The notes under the pieces are model-generated. The model had not been told where the DNA came from and did no database searches. It was given only the letters and a program-made list of their open reading frames with translations. The position numbers were made by a program, and so were the translations under genes. 7,277 nucleotides of DNA, taken from positions 1 to 7,277 of the forward strand of contig JAHIZU010000110.1 of assembly GCA_018814265.1 (NCBI GenBank), given 5' to 3'. This DNA comes from Candidatus Margulisiibacteriota bacterium (GTDB taxonomy: Bacteria; Margulisbacteria; WOR-1; O2-12-FULL-45-9). This document shows positions 1 through 6,778 of the stretch, in pieces. Each line of letters opens with the position of its first letter. The stretch's first letter is position 1.

Positions 1-818
1 ACTTCTCCAGGCAACATAACAGACTTTAAGTTAGCAACATCCAGGGTGCGGCTCCAATTGAGCAGTCTGATGGTCATTGGTAAAGGCAGATTTGTTTTGA
101 TTTCCTGCAGAGCGGTATGGATGGCAAAGGGAGCTTTAACTGCATTGCTGGGACTGGTTAAGGTTTTGCTCAAGGCCTTAAGAAACTTTTGCTGGCGGCC
201 AATGCGCCCAATATCGCCGAAGGTATCGTGTCTAAATCTTATATAATCATGGGCCTGCTTGCCTGAAAGTTTTTGTAAGCCTTTTTTTAAATCGATGTCT
301 AAGCCTTGTGCCCGGTCCCAGTAGCGCATGTCCTTTTCCACGTCAAGGGTGACGCCGCCCAGGATATCAACCATTTTGGTCACGGCGGGTGGTTTGATCA
401 CAACGTAATAATCAATTGGTTGTTGAGTGAGTTGATAGATTGTTTCCTTAACCAGCTTAATGCCGCCAAAGGCATTGGCTGCGTTGATCTTGCGATTGCC
501 AATTCCTGGCAGCATGACATAAGTGTCTCGCGGGATGGACAAGACGTTGACCTGGCCAGTAATGGGGTTGATCCGGGTTAGGAGAATAGTATCGGTCCGG
601 CCGTCTTTTTCCGGCATAGGCTTGTGCGTTGTAGAGTCAAAAGTGAGATCAGTGCCCAGGATAAGGATATTGATCGGCTTTCTGATCATGCCGATCCTTA
701 AGGATTTTGGGATCAGTTGCGGCGCAAAGATGTTTAGGTGGAAATAGGCAATGCCCAGTAAAACGGTAAAGATTGCCAATAGTCTTATGAGGTCGAGACG
801 TTTTTTGTTTCGGCTCAT
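1..818 (-). CDS. LCP (LytR-CpsA-Psr) family protein, 3' end beyond the window
   Basis: The 272 codons present encode a short basic N-terminus, one membrane segment (about residues 10-28) and an extracytoplasmic LCP domain. Conserved landmarks visible: ILGTD (53-57), GRTDT (73-77), SIPRDT (94-99), LGGV (153-156), and RFRHD followed by GDIGRIGRQQ (194-210). The arginines and aspartates in these motifs bind the polyprenyl pyrophosphate substrate in known LCP enzymes. Family members transfer glycopolymers from undecaprenyl carriers to peptidoglycan or another acceptor; which polymer is used here cannot be told. The reading frame is open to base 1, so the C-terminus is missing. The ATG at 818-816 overlaps the TGA of the upstream nitroreductase gene (ATGA) and has no clear Shine-Dalgarno site, so translational coupling is likely. 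Family call is firm; substrate unknown. Confidence 0.93.
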   Translation of the reverse strand, partial: MSRNKKRLDLIRLLAIFTVLLGIAYFHLNIFAPQLIPKSLRIGMIRKPINILILGTDLTFDSTTHKPMPEKDGRTDTILLTRINPITGQVNVLSIPRDTYVMLPGIGNRKINAANAFGGIKLVKETIYQLTQQPIDYYVVIKPPAVTKMVDILGGVTLDVEKDMRYWDRAQGLDIDLKKGLQKLSGKQAHDYIRFRHDTFGDIGRIGRQQKFLKALSKTLTSPSNAVKAPFAIHTALQEIKTNLPLPMTIRLLNWSRTLDVANLKSVMLPGE

Positions 819-1465
819 TGATTGTAGTAACCGATCGGAATTATGTAAAGGGGATCTTGATTCTCTGGTATTTTTAGATTAGTCCGGATCACGTCGTCCC
901 AAAAGGCGCCAACCACCACGGATCCCAGGCCTAAAGCAACTGTTTGCAGCTGGATGTTTTGGGCAACATGGCCGATCTCCATGCAGACATAGCGAAAGGC
1001 CCGCGGACCATATTTTGCCTGGGAGATGGCAAAGTTAGCGCAGATAATGATATCAAGCGCTGCTTCGCGGATATATGATTGGCCTAAAGAAGCGCGCCCC
1101 AGAGAAGGGCGAATATCTGTATTTGACAGTTCCACTAATTTGTGGCCGTCAGGAATGTAGCGAAAAACACCGTCATTTTTTGCTACGTAGATGAATAAAG
1201 GGTAGAGGGCGCCAGCTGAGGGCGCGGTGCGAAAACCGTATGTTTGATCTGTGATGCCCTGAGCTGCCCAGAGGATTTGTGAAAGATATTCTAAGGGAAT
1301 GTCATTGGCCTTAAAACTGCGTTGGGAGCGGCGGCGAAAGAGTGATTCCTCCAGGGAAACTTTGCCGCTCGTTTTAGGCGCGGGCAGGCTGATGGTCCTG
1401 GCTGACATAGCTGTTCCACCAGCAACAATCAGAATCAAGCAAATGGCACAGGCTTTACGCAACAT
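815..1465 (-). CDS. SagB-type nitroreductase / FMN-dependent dehydrogenase, exported
   Basis: 216 residues with an N-terminal signal peptide (hydrophobic 6-18, likely cleavage after AMSA at 19-22), then a nitroreductase fold. Visible family marks: RRRSQRSF (44-51, FMN phosphate contact region), RTAPSAGALYPL (79-90, the hallmark of SagB/ThcOx-like members), a central helix YVCMEIGHVAQN (159-170), GLGSVVVGAF (179-188) and the C-terminal PIGYYNQ. SagB relatives oxidise azolines in peptide biosynthesis, but no cyclodehydratase or precursor peptide is visible here. This is therefore probably one of the many stand-alone, exported members of unknown substrate. The ATG at 1465 is preferred over the internal Met20 because it supplies the signal peptide. 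No Shine-Dalgarno site precedes it and a promoter lies almost directly upstream. The LCP gene follows with a 4-nt overlap, so the two probably form one operon. Confidence 0.88.
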   Translation of the reverse strand: MLRKACAICLILIVAGGTAMSARTISLPAPKTSGKVSLEESLFRRRSQRSFKANDIPLEYLSQILWAAQGITDQTYGFRTAPSAGALYPLFIYVAKNDGVFRYIPDGHKLVELSNTDIRPSLGRASLGQSYIREAALDIIICANFAISQAKYGPRAFRYVCMEIGHVAQNIQLQTVALGLGSVVVGAFWDDVIRTNLKIPENQDPLYIIPIGYYNQ

Positions 1466-1471
1466 GGTTTG

Positions 1472-1501
1472 ATTATATCACTCAAAAATAGTTGGGAGCA
1501 A
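1472..1501 (-). promoter_or_regulatory. Sigma-70-like promoter giving a possibly leaderless nitroreductase mRNA
   Basis: On the minus strand a perfect TATAAT (1477-1472) is preceded, 18 nt upstream, by TTGCTC (1501-1496). A start site about 7 nt after the -10 box would fall at or next to the ATG at 1465. Together with the missing Shine-Dalgarno site, this suggests a leaderless transcript. Inferred from sequence only; the -35 match is modest. Confidence 0.6.
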
Positions 1502-1511
1502 GTGGAAAATG

Positions 1512-1540
1512 CTCCCGGCTGGCTAGGCTGCCAGCCGGGA
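1512..1540 (-). terminator. Rho-independent-like terminator of ssb
   Basis: A perfect 10-bp GC-rich stem (1513-1522 with 1531-1540, TCCCGGCTGG against CCAGCCGGGA) closes over an 8-nt loop. It lies 7 nt beyond the ssb stop codon. On the minus strand it is followed within three bases by a short TTTT run (GCATTTTCC), so it fits as the terminator of ssb. The U tract is short, so termination may be partial. Confidence 0.7.
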
Positions 1541-1547
1541 TGTAAAA

Positions 1548-1919
1548 TTAGACTTCGATGAGGTCTTGTTCTGTGCTGGTGCCGGCTTTTTTGGCCGCGT
1601 TGTAGAACTTGGAATCAAGCATCTGCATGTTATCTACGACCACTTCAGTAGAAGTTTTCTTCTGGTCCTTTTTGTCTTGGTAACTTCTGATCTGCAGCCT
1701 GCCTTCAACCGCGACTAATCGGCCTTTTTTAAGGAATTCACCGCAGACCTTAGCCAAACCTCCCCAGGCAACACAATTGATGAACTCAGCTTTATCGCTC
1801 CCGCCTCTGTTAATTGCCAGACAGAAATGAGTAACTGCGAGTTCCTTTTGGGTGTAGCGGACAACGGGATCAGCAGTTAGCCGACCCGCGAGGATGGATC
1901 TGTTTAAACCACCTGTCAT
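1548..1919 (-). CDS. ssb: Single-stranded DNA-binding protein (SSB)
   Basis: 123 residues forming one OB-fold domain. The family opening NRSILAGRLTADPVVRYT (6-23) is followed by FCLAINR (32-38), FINCVAWGGLAKVCGEFLKKG (46-66) and VEGRLQIRSYQDK (71-83). It coats single-stranded DNA in replication, repair and recombination. I place the start at the ATG at 1919-1917 because GGAGGT (1932-1927) sits 8 nt upstream; the in-frame GTG at 1928 overlaps that ribosome site and cannot be the start. The linker after the OB fold is very short, and the tail ends in EQDLIEV rather than the usual DDDIPF-type acidic tip, so binding to partner proteins may differ. It is the only gene between its own leader and its terminator hairpin. 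Confidence 0.93.
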   Translation of the reverse strand: MTGGLNRSILAGRLTADPVVRYTQKELAVTHFCLAINRGGSDKAEFINCVAWGGLAKVCGEFLKKGRLVAVEGRLQIRSYQDKKDQKKTSTEVVVDNMQMLDSKFYNAAKKAGTSTEQDLIEV

Positions 1920-1926
1920 AATATTC

Positions 1927-1932
1927 ACCTCC
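1927..1932 (-). promoter_or_regulatory. Strong ribosome binding site deciding the ssb start
   Basis: GGAGGT on the minus strand, 7-8 nt from the ATG at 1919. Its overlap with the alternative GTG at 1928 settles the start choice. Confidence 0.85.
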
Positions 1933-2010
1933 TTTTTCCGGTTTGTTATCTTTACAGCAAGTTTATTGCCAGCCTGAATAGATGGATTTTATGCGTGAAT
2001 TAGGTTCAAT

Positions 2011-2028
2011 GTGTCGGGTTTACGACAC
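2011..2028. repeat. 18-nt inverted repeat in the divergent intergenic region
   Basis: GTGTCG (2011-2016) and CGACAC (2023-2028) are perfect inverted arms around a 6-nt spacer. The repeat ends 4 nt before the -35 box of the rightward promoter and lies upstream of ssb on the other strand. It could be an operator shared by the two divergent units or a small hairpin. It does not resemble a known SOS box. The function is not known. Confidence 0.5.
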
Positions 2029-2032
2029 TTCC

Positions 2033-2061
2033 TTGATATTTGGTTTGAGATAGTTTATTAT
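2033..2061 (+). promoter_or_regulatory. Sigma-70 promoter of the four-gene operon
   Basis: TTGATA (2033-2038), a 17-nt spacer, then TATTAT (2056-2061): both boxes are close to consensus at the ideal distance. Transcription would begin near 2068, leaving a leader of about 47 nt before the ATG at 2115. Confidence 0.7.
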
Positions 2062-2114
2062 ATTGCTGATAAAGCCACTTGGTGGCCTTTTGTTTGACTG
2101 GGGGTATTTTAGGT

Positions 2115-2636
2115 ATGCAAATTCAATGGCTGGTCCTGGGATTGTTCGCGCTAAACATGCTGATCTGCTGGTTAACTCTCTTGTCCAAAAAATTTCAATG
2201 GTATCAATTTATTGCTGGTCTGATCTTTATTGTCCTGCCTTTGCTAACGGTTTTTACTGACCAGCCAAGGTTTGAGCTGGACTTTTACTGGTGGAATATC
2301 GCCGGGTTCGTGGCGATCGCTCTTGGTCTGGTTGTTTCCCTCTGGGCGAGGGTTGAGTTTATCAAGGCCGGGGTAAAGCTCGAGGTTCTGCCTGATAAGT
2401 TGATCACCTCAGGTCCTTATCAGTTTGTGCGTCATCCTCAGTTTCTTGGCCTGGTGTTTATCTGGGTGGGCTGGTGGTGGGTCTGGTCAGCGGTTTACGC
2501 CTTTTATTTTGGCATGTTTATCCTGGCGCTGACCTGGCTCGAAGCTTTGCTCGAAGAAAAACTGGTCTTTGAAAAGCAGTTTGGCCAGCAGTACCGGGAT
2601 TATAAAGCTCAGACTGGAATGTTCTGGATTAAATAG
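2115..2636 (+). CDS. ICMT/PEMT-like integral membrane methyltransferase
   Basis: 173 residues, mostly hydrophobic, with about five membrane segments; the first two cover roughly residues 4-22 and 30-46. The C-terminal half holds the isoprenylcysteine carboxyl methyltransferase family signature: SGPYQFVRHPQFLG, then WLEALLEEKLVFEKQFGQQYRDYKAQT. In known members the R-H-P loop and the glutamate/tyrosine region bind S-adenosylmethionine in the membrane plane. Bacteria do not prenylate proteins in the eukaryotic manner, so the acceptor here is unknown; a lipid or small molecule is plausible. I chose the ATG at 2115; in-frame TTG codons at 2079 and 2094 would add up to 12 unhelpful residues and lack better ribosome sites. 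It is the first gene of the operon, and its stop is 14 nt from the next start. Confidence 0.85.
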   Translation: MQIQWLVLGLFALNMLICWLTLLSKKFQWYQFIAGLIFIVLPLLTVFTDQPRFELDFYWWNIAGFVAIALGLVVSLWARVEFIKAGVKLEVLPDKLITSGPYQFVRHPQFLGLVFIWVGWWWVWSAVYAFYFGMFILALTWLEALLEEKLVFEKQFGQQYRDYKAQTGMFWIK

Positions 2637-2650
2637 CAAGGGATTTTGTA

Positions 2651-3766
2651 ATGGGCAAGAACAAAGACTTTGAGGAAAAGGATTATGCCTCGCTGAGCTA
2701 TCCCAAACTTTCTCCTGAGAACCAATCGCGTAGAAACTCCTTGCTTGGAGAAAGAGTTAAGCAACTTGAACTAGGCAATAACACCTCGGTTGCCGAGCTG
2801 GTCGAAGCAATGTCTGACATGTCGATCCAGGCCCGCAATATTGGCCAGTGTGCCCAGGTTTTAAAAAATATTTATCAGGATAAAGATCGCCCCACGGTTT
2901 TTCTTGGTTTAGCCGGCCCGCTGATCGCTGCTGGTTTACGGAAAGTGCTTCATGATCTGGTCGTAAATAAAGCGGTTGACGTTGTGGTCTCAACTGGCGC
3001 GATCATTTATCAGGACATTTACGCTTCTTTTGGCCACGGCCATTTTAAGGGGACTCCCCGGGCCGACGATCCGCAGCTTAATGACCTCAACATTGACCGC
3101 ATCTATGATACTTATATTGATGAGGAAAAAGTTGTCCGTACGGATCGTTTCTGTAAATTAGTGGCTGACGAAATGGAGCAAGGGAATTATTCCAGCCGGT
3201 CCTATCTTGATAAACTGGCGGAGAGAATCGAGGATGAGGAGTCCATTCTTTATCAATGCCATAAACATGGCGTGCCAATCATTGTTCCAGCGTTGAACGA
3301 TTCCTCGATCGGCATTGGCCTGACCGAGCACCGCGTCAGGGCGCAGGAGGCGGGCAAACAAGGCATTGCCATTGATTCGATCCAGGATAATCATGAGCTG
3401 GTGCAGATTGTCATTAAATCTCCAAAAACCGCGGCTTTTTATGTTGCCGGCGGCGTGCCGAAGAATTATATCAATGATTCAATAGTCATGAGTTATATTT
3501 ATGGTTTTGATCGGGGCCATGATTACGCGCTCCAGATAACGACTGCGGTTACCCAGGATGGCGGGCTGTCCAGTTCTACCTTGAGTGAGGGCCGGTCCTG
3601 GGGCAAGATCAAGAAAGAGGCGCGCTTTGCTATGGCCTGGGTCGAGCCAAGTGTTTCCTTGCCTTTGTTAGCCGGGTATGTTTTTGGTAAAGAACTGACC
3701 AAGAACCGGCCGCGCTTGAAATTTGACTGGGAGAAAGACCAACTTAAATGTCTAAAGACGATCTGA
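2651..3766 (+). CDS. Deoxyhypusine-synthase-like protein
   Basis: 371 residues matching the deoxyhypusine synthase fold over nearly full length. Visible: the nucleotide-binding region TVFLGLAGPLIAAGLRK (82-98), VVVSTGAIIYQD (111-122), IDRIYDTYI (148-156), the PALNDSSIG loop (213-221), GGVPKN (267-272) and LSEGRSWGKI (311-320). Glu313, Trp317 and Lys319 line up with human Glu323, Trp327 and the catalytic Lys329 that carries the aminobutyl group. The residue matching human active-site His288 is Asn272. Bacteria have no eIF5A, so true hypusination is unlikely. Some bacterial relatives make homospermidine from putrescine/spermidine, and that is the best guess here. AAGGGA (2638-2643) sits 7 nt before the ATG. 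Its 3' end overlaps hldD by 19 nt, implying coupled translation. No other polyamine gene is nearby. Confidence 0.85.
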   Translation: MGKNKDFEEKDYASLSYPKLSPENQSRRNSLLGERVKQLELGNNTSVAELVEAMSDMSIQARNIGQCAQVLKNIYQDKDRPTVFLGLAGPLIAAGLRKVLHDLVVNKAVDVVVSTGAIIYQDIYASFGHGHFKGTPRADDPQLNDLNIDRIYDTYIDEEKVVRTDRFCKLVADEMEQGNYSSRSYLDKLAERIEDEESILYQCHKHGVPIIVPALNDSSIGIGLTEHRVRAQEAGKQGIAIDSIQDNHELVQIVIKSPKTAAFYVAGGVPKNYINDSIVMSYIYGFDRGHDYALQITTAVTQDGGLSSSTLSEGRSWGKIKKEARFAMAWVEPSVSLPLLAGYVFGKELTKNRPRLKFDWEKDQLKCLKTI

Positions 3767-4734
3767 TTGTTTTGACCGGCGGCGCCGGCTTTATTGGCAG
3801 CTGTTTTCTCTGGAAATTGAACCAGCAGGGTGAGCAGGAAGTCCTGGTGGTTGATCAGAATGATTCAGAGCTCAAGATGAAAAATCTGAATAATAAGAAA
3901 TTTGTTGATTTTGTTGATACGGATGCTTTTCTTGAAGATGTTGCCGAAGATAGGTTGCCTAAAAATGTTAAAGCGATCTGGCACATTGGGGCTTGCAGCT
4001 CAACCACTGAAACAAATGTTGCCTTCTTGGAGAAAAACAACACGGAATATTCAAAAACCCTCTGTCAATGGGCGATCAATAATGGCGTGCCTTTTTATTA
4101 TGCCAGTTCCGCTGCTACGTATGGCGATGGCAGTAAGGGCTATTCTGATGAAGATTCCCAGACAGTCAAGCTTAAGCCTCTCAATCTCTATGGCAAATCA
4201 AAGCATGATTTTGATCTTTGGTTGTTGGAAAATAATCTGACCAGTAAAGTTGTTGGGTTTAAGTATTTTAATGTTTTTGGCCCTAACGAATATCATAAAG
4301 GCGATATGAGAAGCCTGGTGGTCAAAGCCTATCAACAGATCAAGCGGGACGGTAAGATCAGATTGTTTAAGTCCTACAAGCCGGAATATAAGGACGGCGA
4401 ACAGCAGCGTGATTTTGTTTATGTCAAAGATTGTATCGAACTCATGTTTAATTTTTCTCAGAACCAAAGCATAAAAGGGATCTTTAATCTCGGGACTGGT
4501 CAGTCCCGCACCTGGATCGATCTGGCCAAGGCGATCTTTTCGGCGCTAGGTCTGCCAGCGAATATCGAATTTATAGAAATGCCGGAAAGCATTAAAGATA
4601 AATATCAGTATTTTACTGAGGCTGATCTTGATAAGTTGAAAAGCACTGGAATTAATTATAAAATAACTTGTTTGGAGGACGCGGTGGCGGATTACGTAAA
4701 GAATTATCTGGAAAAAGATTTGGCGATACTTTGA
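3748..4734 (+). CDS. hldD: ADP-L-glycero-D-manno-heptose 6-epimerase
   Basis: 328 residues of the extended short-chain dehydrogenase fold. The dinucleotide-binding TGGAGFIGS lies at 10-18, HIGACSSTTE at 79-88, the catalytic Tyr148 and Lys152 in YGKSK, and the HldD-specific FNVFGPNEYHKGDMRS at about 174-189. RDFVYVKD (221-228) and the late MPESIKDKYQYFTEADLDKL are also typical of HldD. The enzyme epimerises ADP-D-glycero-beta-D-manno-heptose at C6 to give the L,D-heptose used in LPS inner core, using tightly bound NADP. Its presence is the main reason to call the host a diderm with heptose-containing LPS. The ATG at 3748 is fixed by the nearby glycine loop; it starts inside the preceding gene in another frame. 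Other heptose genes (hldE, gmhA, gmhB) are not in the window. Confidence 0.95.
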   Translation: MSKDDLIVLTGGAGFIGSCFLWKLNQQGEQEVLVVDQNDSELKMKNLNNKKFVDFVDTDAFLEDVAEDRLPKNVKAIWHIGACSSTTETNVAFLEKNNTEYSKTLCQWAINNGVPFYYASSAATYGDGSKGYSDEDSQTVKLKPLNLYGKSKHDFDLWLLENNLTSKVVGFKYFNVFGPNEYHKGDMRSLVVKAYQQIKRDGKIRLFKSYKPEYKDGEQQRDFVYVKDCIELMFNFSQNQSIKGIFNLGTGQSRTWIDLAKAIFSALGLPANIEFIEMPESIKDKYQYFTEADLDKLKSTGINYKITCLEDAVADYVKNYLEKDLAIL

Positions 4735-4752
4735 TAAGAAGGGGATTTAATC

Positions 4753-6420
4753 TTGGATAATACTCTTATCTTTGGCATAGTCGGCGGGCTAGGGATCTTT
4801 CTCTACGGCATGAAGGTCATGTCTGAAGGTCTGCAAAAGATGGCCGGCAAAAGCCTGCGCAAGGTTTTAGAGTTTTTAACCCAAAATACCTTTATGGGCG
4901 TGCTGGTGGGCACCGGGGTGACTGCGATCGTCCAATCAAGCTCAGTTACCACTGTTATGCTGATTGGTTTTATCCAGGCTGGATTGTTGACCTTAAGGCA
5001 ATCAATTGGTGTGATCTACGGCGCTAACATCGGGACCACGGTTACGGCCCAGATCATTGCTTTTAAGATCCATAAATTTGCTTTGCCCGCTATCGGGCTA
5101 GGTGTGTTTTTAAATTTCTTTGTTCCACGGAAGCAGTGGAATAATTTTGGTCAGGTCCTGTTAGGGTTTGGCTTTATCTTTTTTGGTTTGCAGGTCATGA
5201 CCAATGTGTTTGTTCCCTTGAAGAGTAATCCCGAGTTCCAGCAGCTATTTGTCACTTTTGGCGGAAATCCTATTCTGGCGGTGATAACCGGTGCGGTCAT
5301 GACTATGATCATCCAATCCAGCTCAGCAACAACTGGTATTGTCCTGGTTTTGGCTGGAGTAGGGCTGATCGATTTTAAAATTGGTTTCGCGCTTATCCTG
5401 GGAACAAATATTGGCACGACTATAACTGCCCAGCTGGCGGCGATCAATGCTAATATTACGGCTAAGCGTGCTGCCTGGGCACATACGCTATTTAATATTG
5501 TAGGTTCTGCCTACATGCTGCTGCTTTTAAAGGTAAAGGTTGATGATAAGCCGATCTTTTTATATTTTGTAGATTTGATTACCCCGGGCAATGTCTGGCT
5601 CGGGCAGAATCTTGAGCGCCACCTGGCGAACACGCACACGATCTTCAATATCATTAATTGTTTGATCTTCCTGCCGCTAACCGGTGTCTTGGCTTATGTG
5701 GTAACCAAAATTGTCAGGGGGCAGGAGGAGGTGATCGAGCATGGCACAAAATTCCTTGATAAACGCATGCTGGTTACCCCAGAAATTGCCATTGGCCAGG
5801 CAAAGAAAGAGATTACCCGCATGGGTGCTTTTGCTCAAGAAATGTTTGAGCTGGCTTTCCAATCTATTTTTGGTGCCAAGGAAAGCGAGAGGCAGAAAAA
5901 ATTTGAAAGGATCAAGCGCCGCGAAGAAGTTGTTAATGATCTGGAAAAAGAAATAGCTGACTTTCTGATCGACATTGATCAGCAATCTATTACTGAGGAG
6001 CAGTCAAAGACAACAGCGGGTTATTTGCACTTGATCCACGACATTGAAAGGATCGGGGATATTTCTGAAAACATAATGGATCTGGTCCAGATGAAAAGCG
6101 ATGAACAGGTGGGTTTTTCTGAGATCGCCCAAAACGAGCTGCGCACCCTTTATGGCTATGTAATGGAAGCCGTTGGCGCCTCTTTGCTGGCATTTGAGAA
6201 ATGGGACAAGGATGATGCTTTGAGAGCCCTGGAAGTTGAAGGTAAGGTGGATCTTGCGGAGCAGAATTATCGCGACAATCATATTAAACGTTTAAATAAT
6301 GGGGCTTGTACTTCGACAGCTGGAGTTATATATCTTGATATTATTTCCAATTTTGAGCGCGCCGGCGATCACGCTAATAATATTGCCAGGAAAATAATTG
6401 AGATCAATACCTTTAGTTGA
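4753..6420 (+). CDS. Na/Pi cotransporter family protein with C-terminal PhoU domain
   Basis: 555 residues. The membrane part (about 1-320) has the two inverted NaPi-II repeats, each with the hallmark QSSS motif (61-64 and 188-191) followed by a GANIGTT or GTNIGTT stretch (90-96 and 217-223). A cytoplasmic helical PhoU-like domain fills about 345-550, with two repeats seen around HLIHDIERIGDISENI and LDIISNFERAGDHANNI, the metal-binding E/D-R-x-G-D pattern. This matches bacterial NptA/YjbB-type sodium-coupled phosphate transporters; YjbB of E. coli is reported to export phosphate, so direction is open. The start is a TTG at 4753, supported by AAGGGGA (4739-4745) 7 nt upstream. It lies 18 nt after hldD and ends the operon. 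No terminator is visible after it; a new promoter overlaps its stop codon. Confidence 0.92.
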   Translation: MDNTLIFGIVGGLGIFLYGMKVMSEGLQKMAGKSLRKVLEFLTQNTFMGVLVGTGVTAIVQSSSVTTVMLIGFIQAGLLTLRQSIGVIYGANIGTTVTAQIIAFKIHKFALPAIGLGVFLNFFVPRKQWNNFGQVLLGFGFIFFGLQVMTNVFVPLKSNPEFQQLFVTFGGNPILAVITGAVMTMIIQSSSATTGIVLVLAGVGLIDFKIGFALILGTNIGTTITAQLAAINANITAKRAAWAHTLFNIVGSAYMLLLLKVKVDDKPIFLYFVDLITPGNVWLGQNLERHLANTHTIFNIINCLIFLPLTGVLAYVVTKIVRGQEEVIEHGTKFLDKRMLVTPEIAIGQAKKEITRMGAFAQEMFELAFQSIFGAKESERQKKFERIKRREEVVNDLEKEIADFLIDIDQQSITEEQSKTTAGYLHLIHDIERIGDISENIMDLVQMKSDEQVGFSEIAQNELRTLYGYVMEAVGASLLAFEKWDKDDALRALEVEGKVDLAEQNYRDNHIKRLNNGACTSTAGVIYLDIISNFERAGDHANNIARKIIEINTFS

Positions 6421-6445
6421 CGAAGAATGATTTCCTTGATAAGAT
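6417..6445 (+). promoter_or_regulatory. Promoter for the HNH / permuted intron / tRNA unit
   Basis: TTGACG (6417-6422, overlapping the stop codon of the phosphate transporter gene) and TAAGAT (6440-6445) are separated by exactly 17 nt. Transcription would start near 6452, about 18 nt before the HNH ATG. The transcript would then run through both intron halves and both tRNA halves. Inferred from sequence alone. Confidence 0.6.
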
Positions 6446-6469
6446 TTTGAGACGTTCCCAGAGAGCTTG

Positions 6470-6778
6470 ATGGCAAAGAAGAGAAGATATAGAGACAGAG
6501 CAGCTTACATAATAAAGGCTGTTACCAAAAGAAGAAAAAAGTTAAGACAAAAAGCTATCGAGTATAAGGGTGGGGAATGTCAATCTTGCGGATATAAGAG
6601 GTTTGTTGGGGCTCTTGAATTCCACCATTTGAATGAAAAGAAAAAAGATTTTGGCATTTCCTTAAAGGGACTGACCAGGTCTTGGGTTAGAATTAAAAAA
6701 GAAGTTGATAAGTGTATCCTGGTTTGTTCTAATTGCCACCGTGAAATTCACGGAAGAAACTTGAAAATTAGGGGCTAA
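6470..6778 (+). CDS. HNH endonuclease, intron-associated (P8 ORF)
   Basis: 102 residues, with a very basic N-terminus (1-35) likely to contact DNA, followed by a zinc-ribbon HNH nuclease. Cys37-x2-Cys40 and Cys86-x2-Cys89 are the zinc ligands, LEFHHL (49-54) supplies the first His of the active site and NCHREIH (88-94) the rest. This is the kind of small HNH enzyme carried by group I introns and phages, where it cuts an intron-less allele to promote homing. I start at ATG 6470; the TTG just before it is weaker, and the only ribosome-site candidate is GAGAG at 6461-6465. The stop codon (6776-6778) lies inside the 3' strand of intron helix P8. Arginine is mostly encoded by AGA, unlike the CGC/CGT/CGG-using neighbours, a sign of foreign origin. 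Target presumably tRNA-Asn DNA (inference). Confidence 0.88.
   Translation: MAKKRRYRDRAAYIIKAVTKRRKKLRQKAIEYKGGECQSCGYKRFVGALEFHHLNEKKKDFGISLKGLTRSWVRIKKEVDKCILVCSNCHREIHGRNLKIRG

Noticed and set aside
46..747. Plus-strand open frames in the first 750 bases.
   Set aside because: They are antisense to the well-conserved LCP coding frame and show no domain of their own.
1920..1928. GTG start of ssb at 1928.
   Set aside because: It overlaps the GGAGGT ribosome binding site; the ATG at 1919 has ideal spacing.
6421..6469. A possible tRNA 5' half or intron 5' half upstream of the HNH gene that would make a normal tandem copy.
   Set aside because: No TCCCCGG/D-arm sequence, P3-P4 motif or R element can be found there or in the preceding coding region; only promoter elements are seen.
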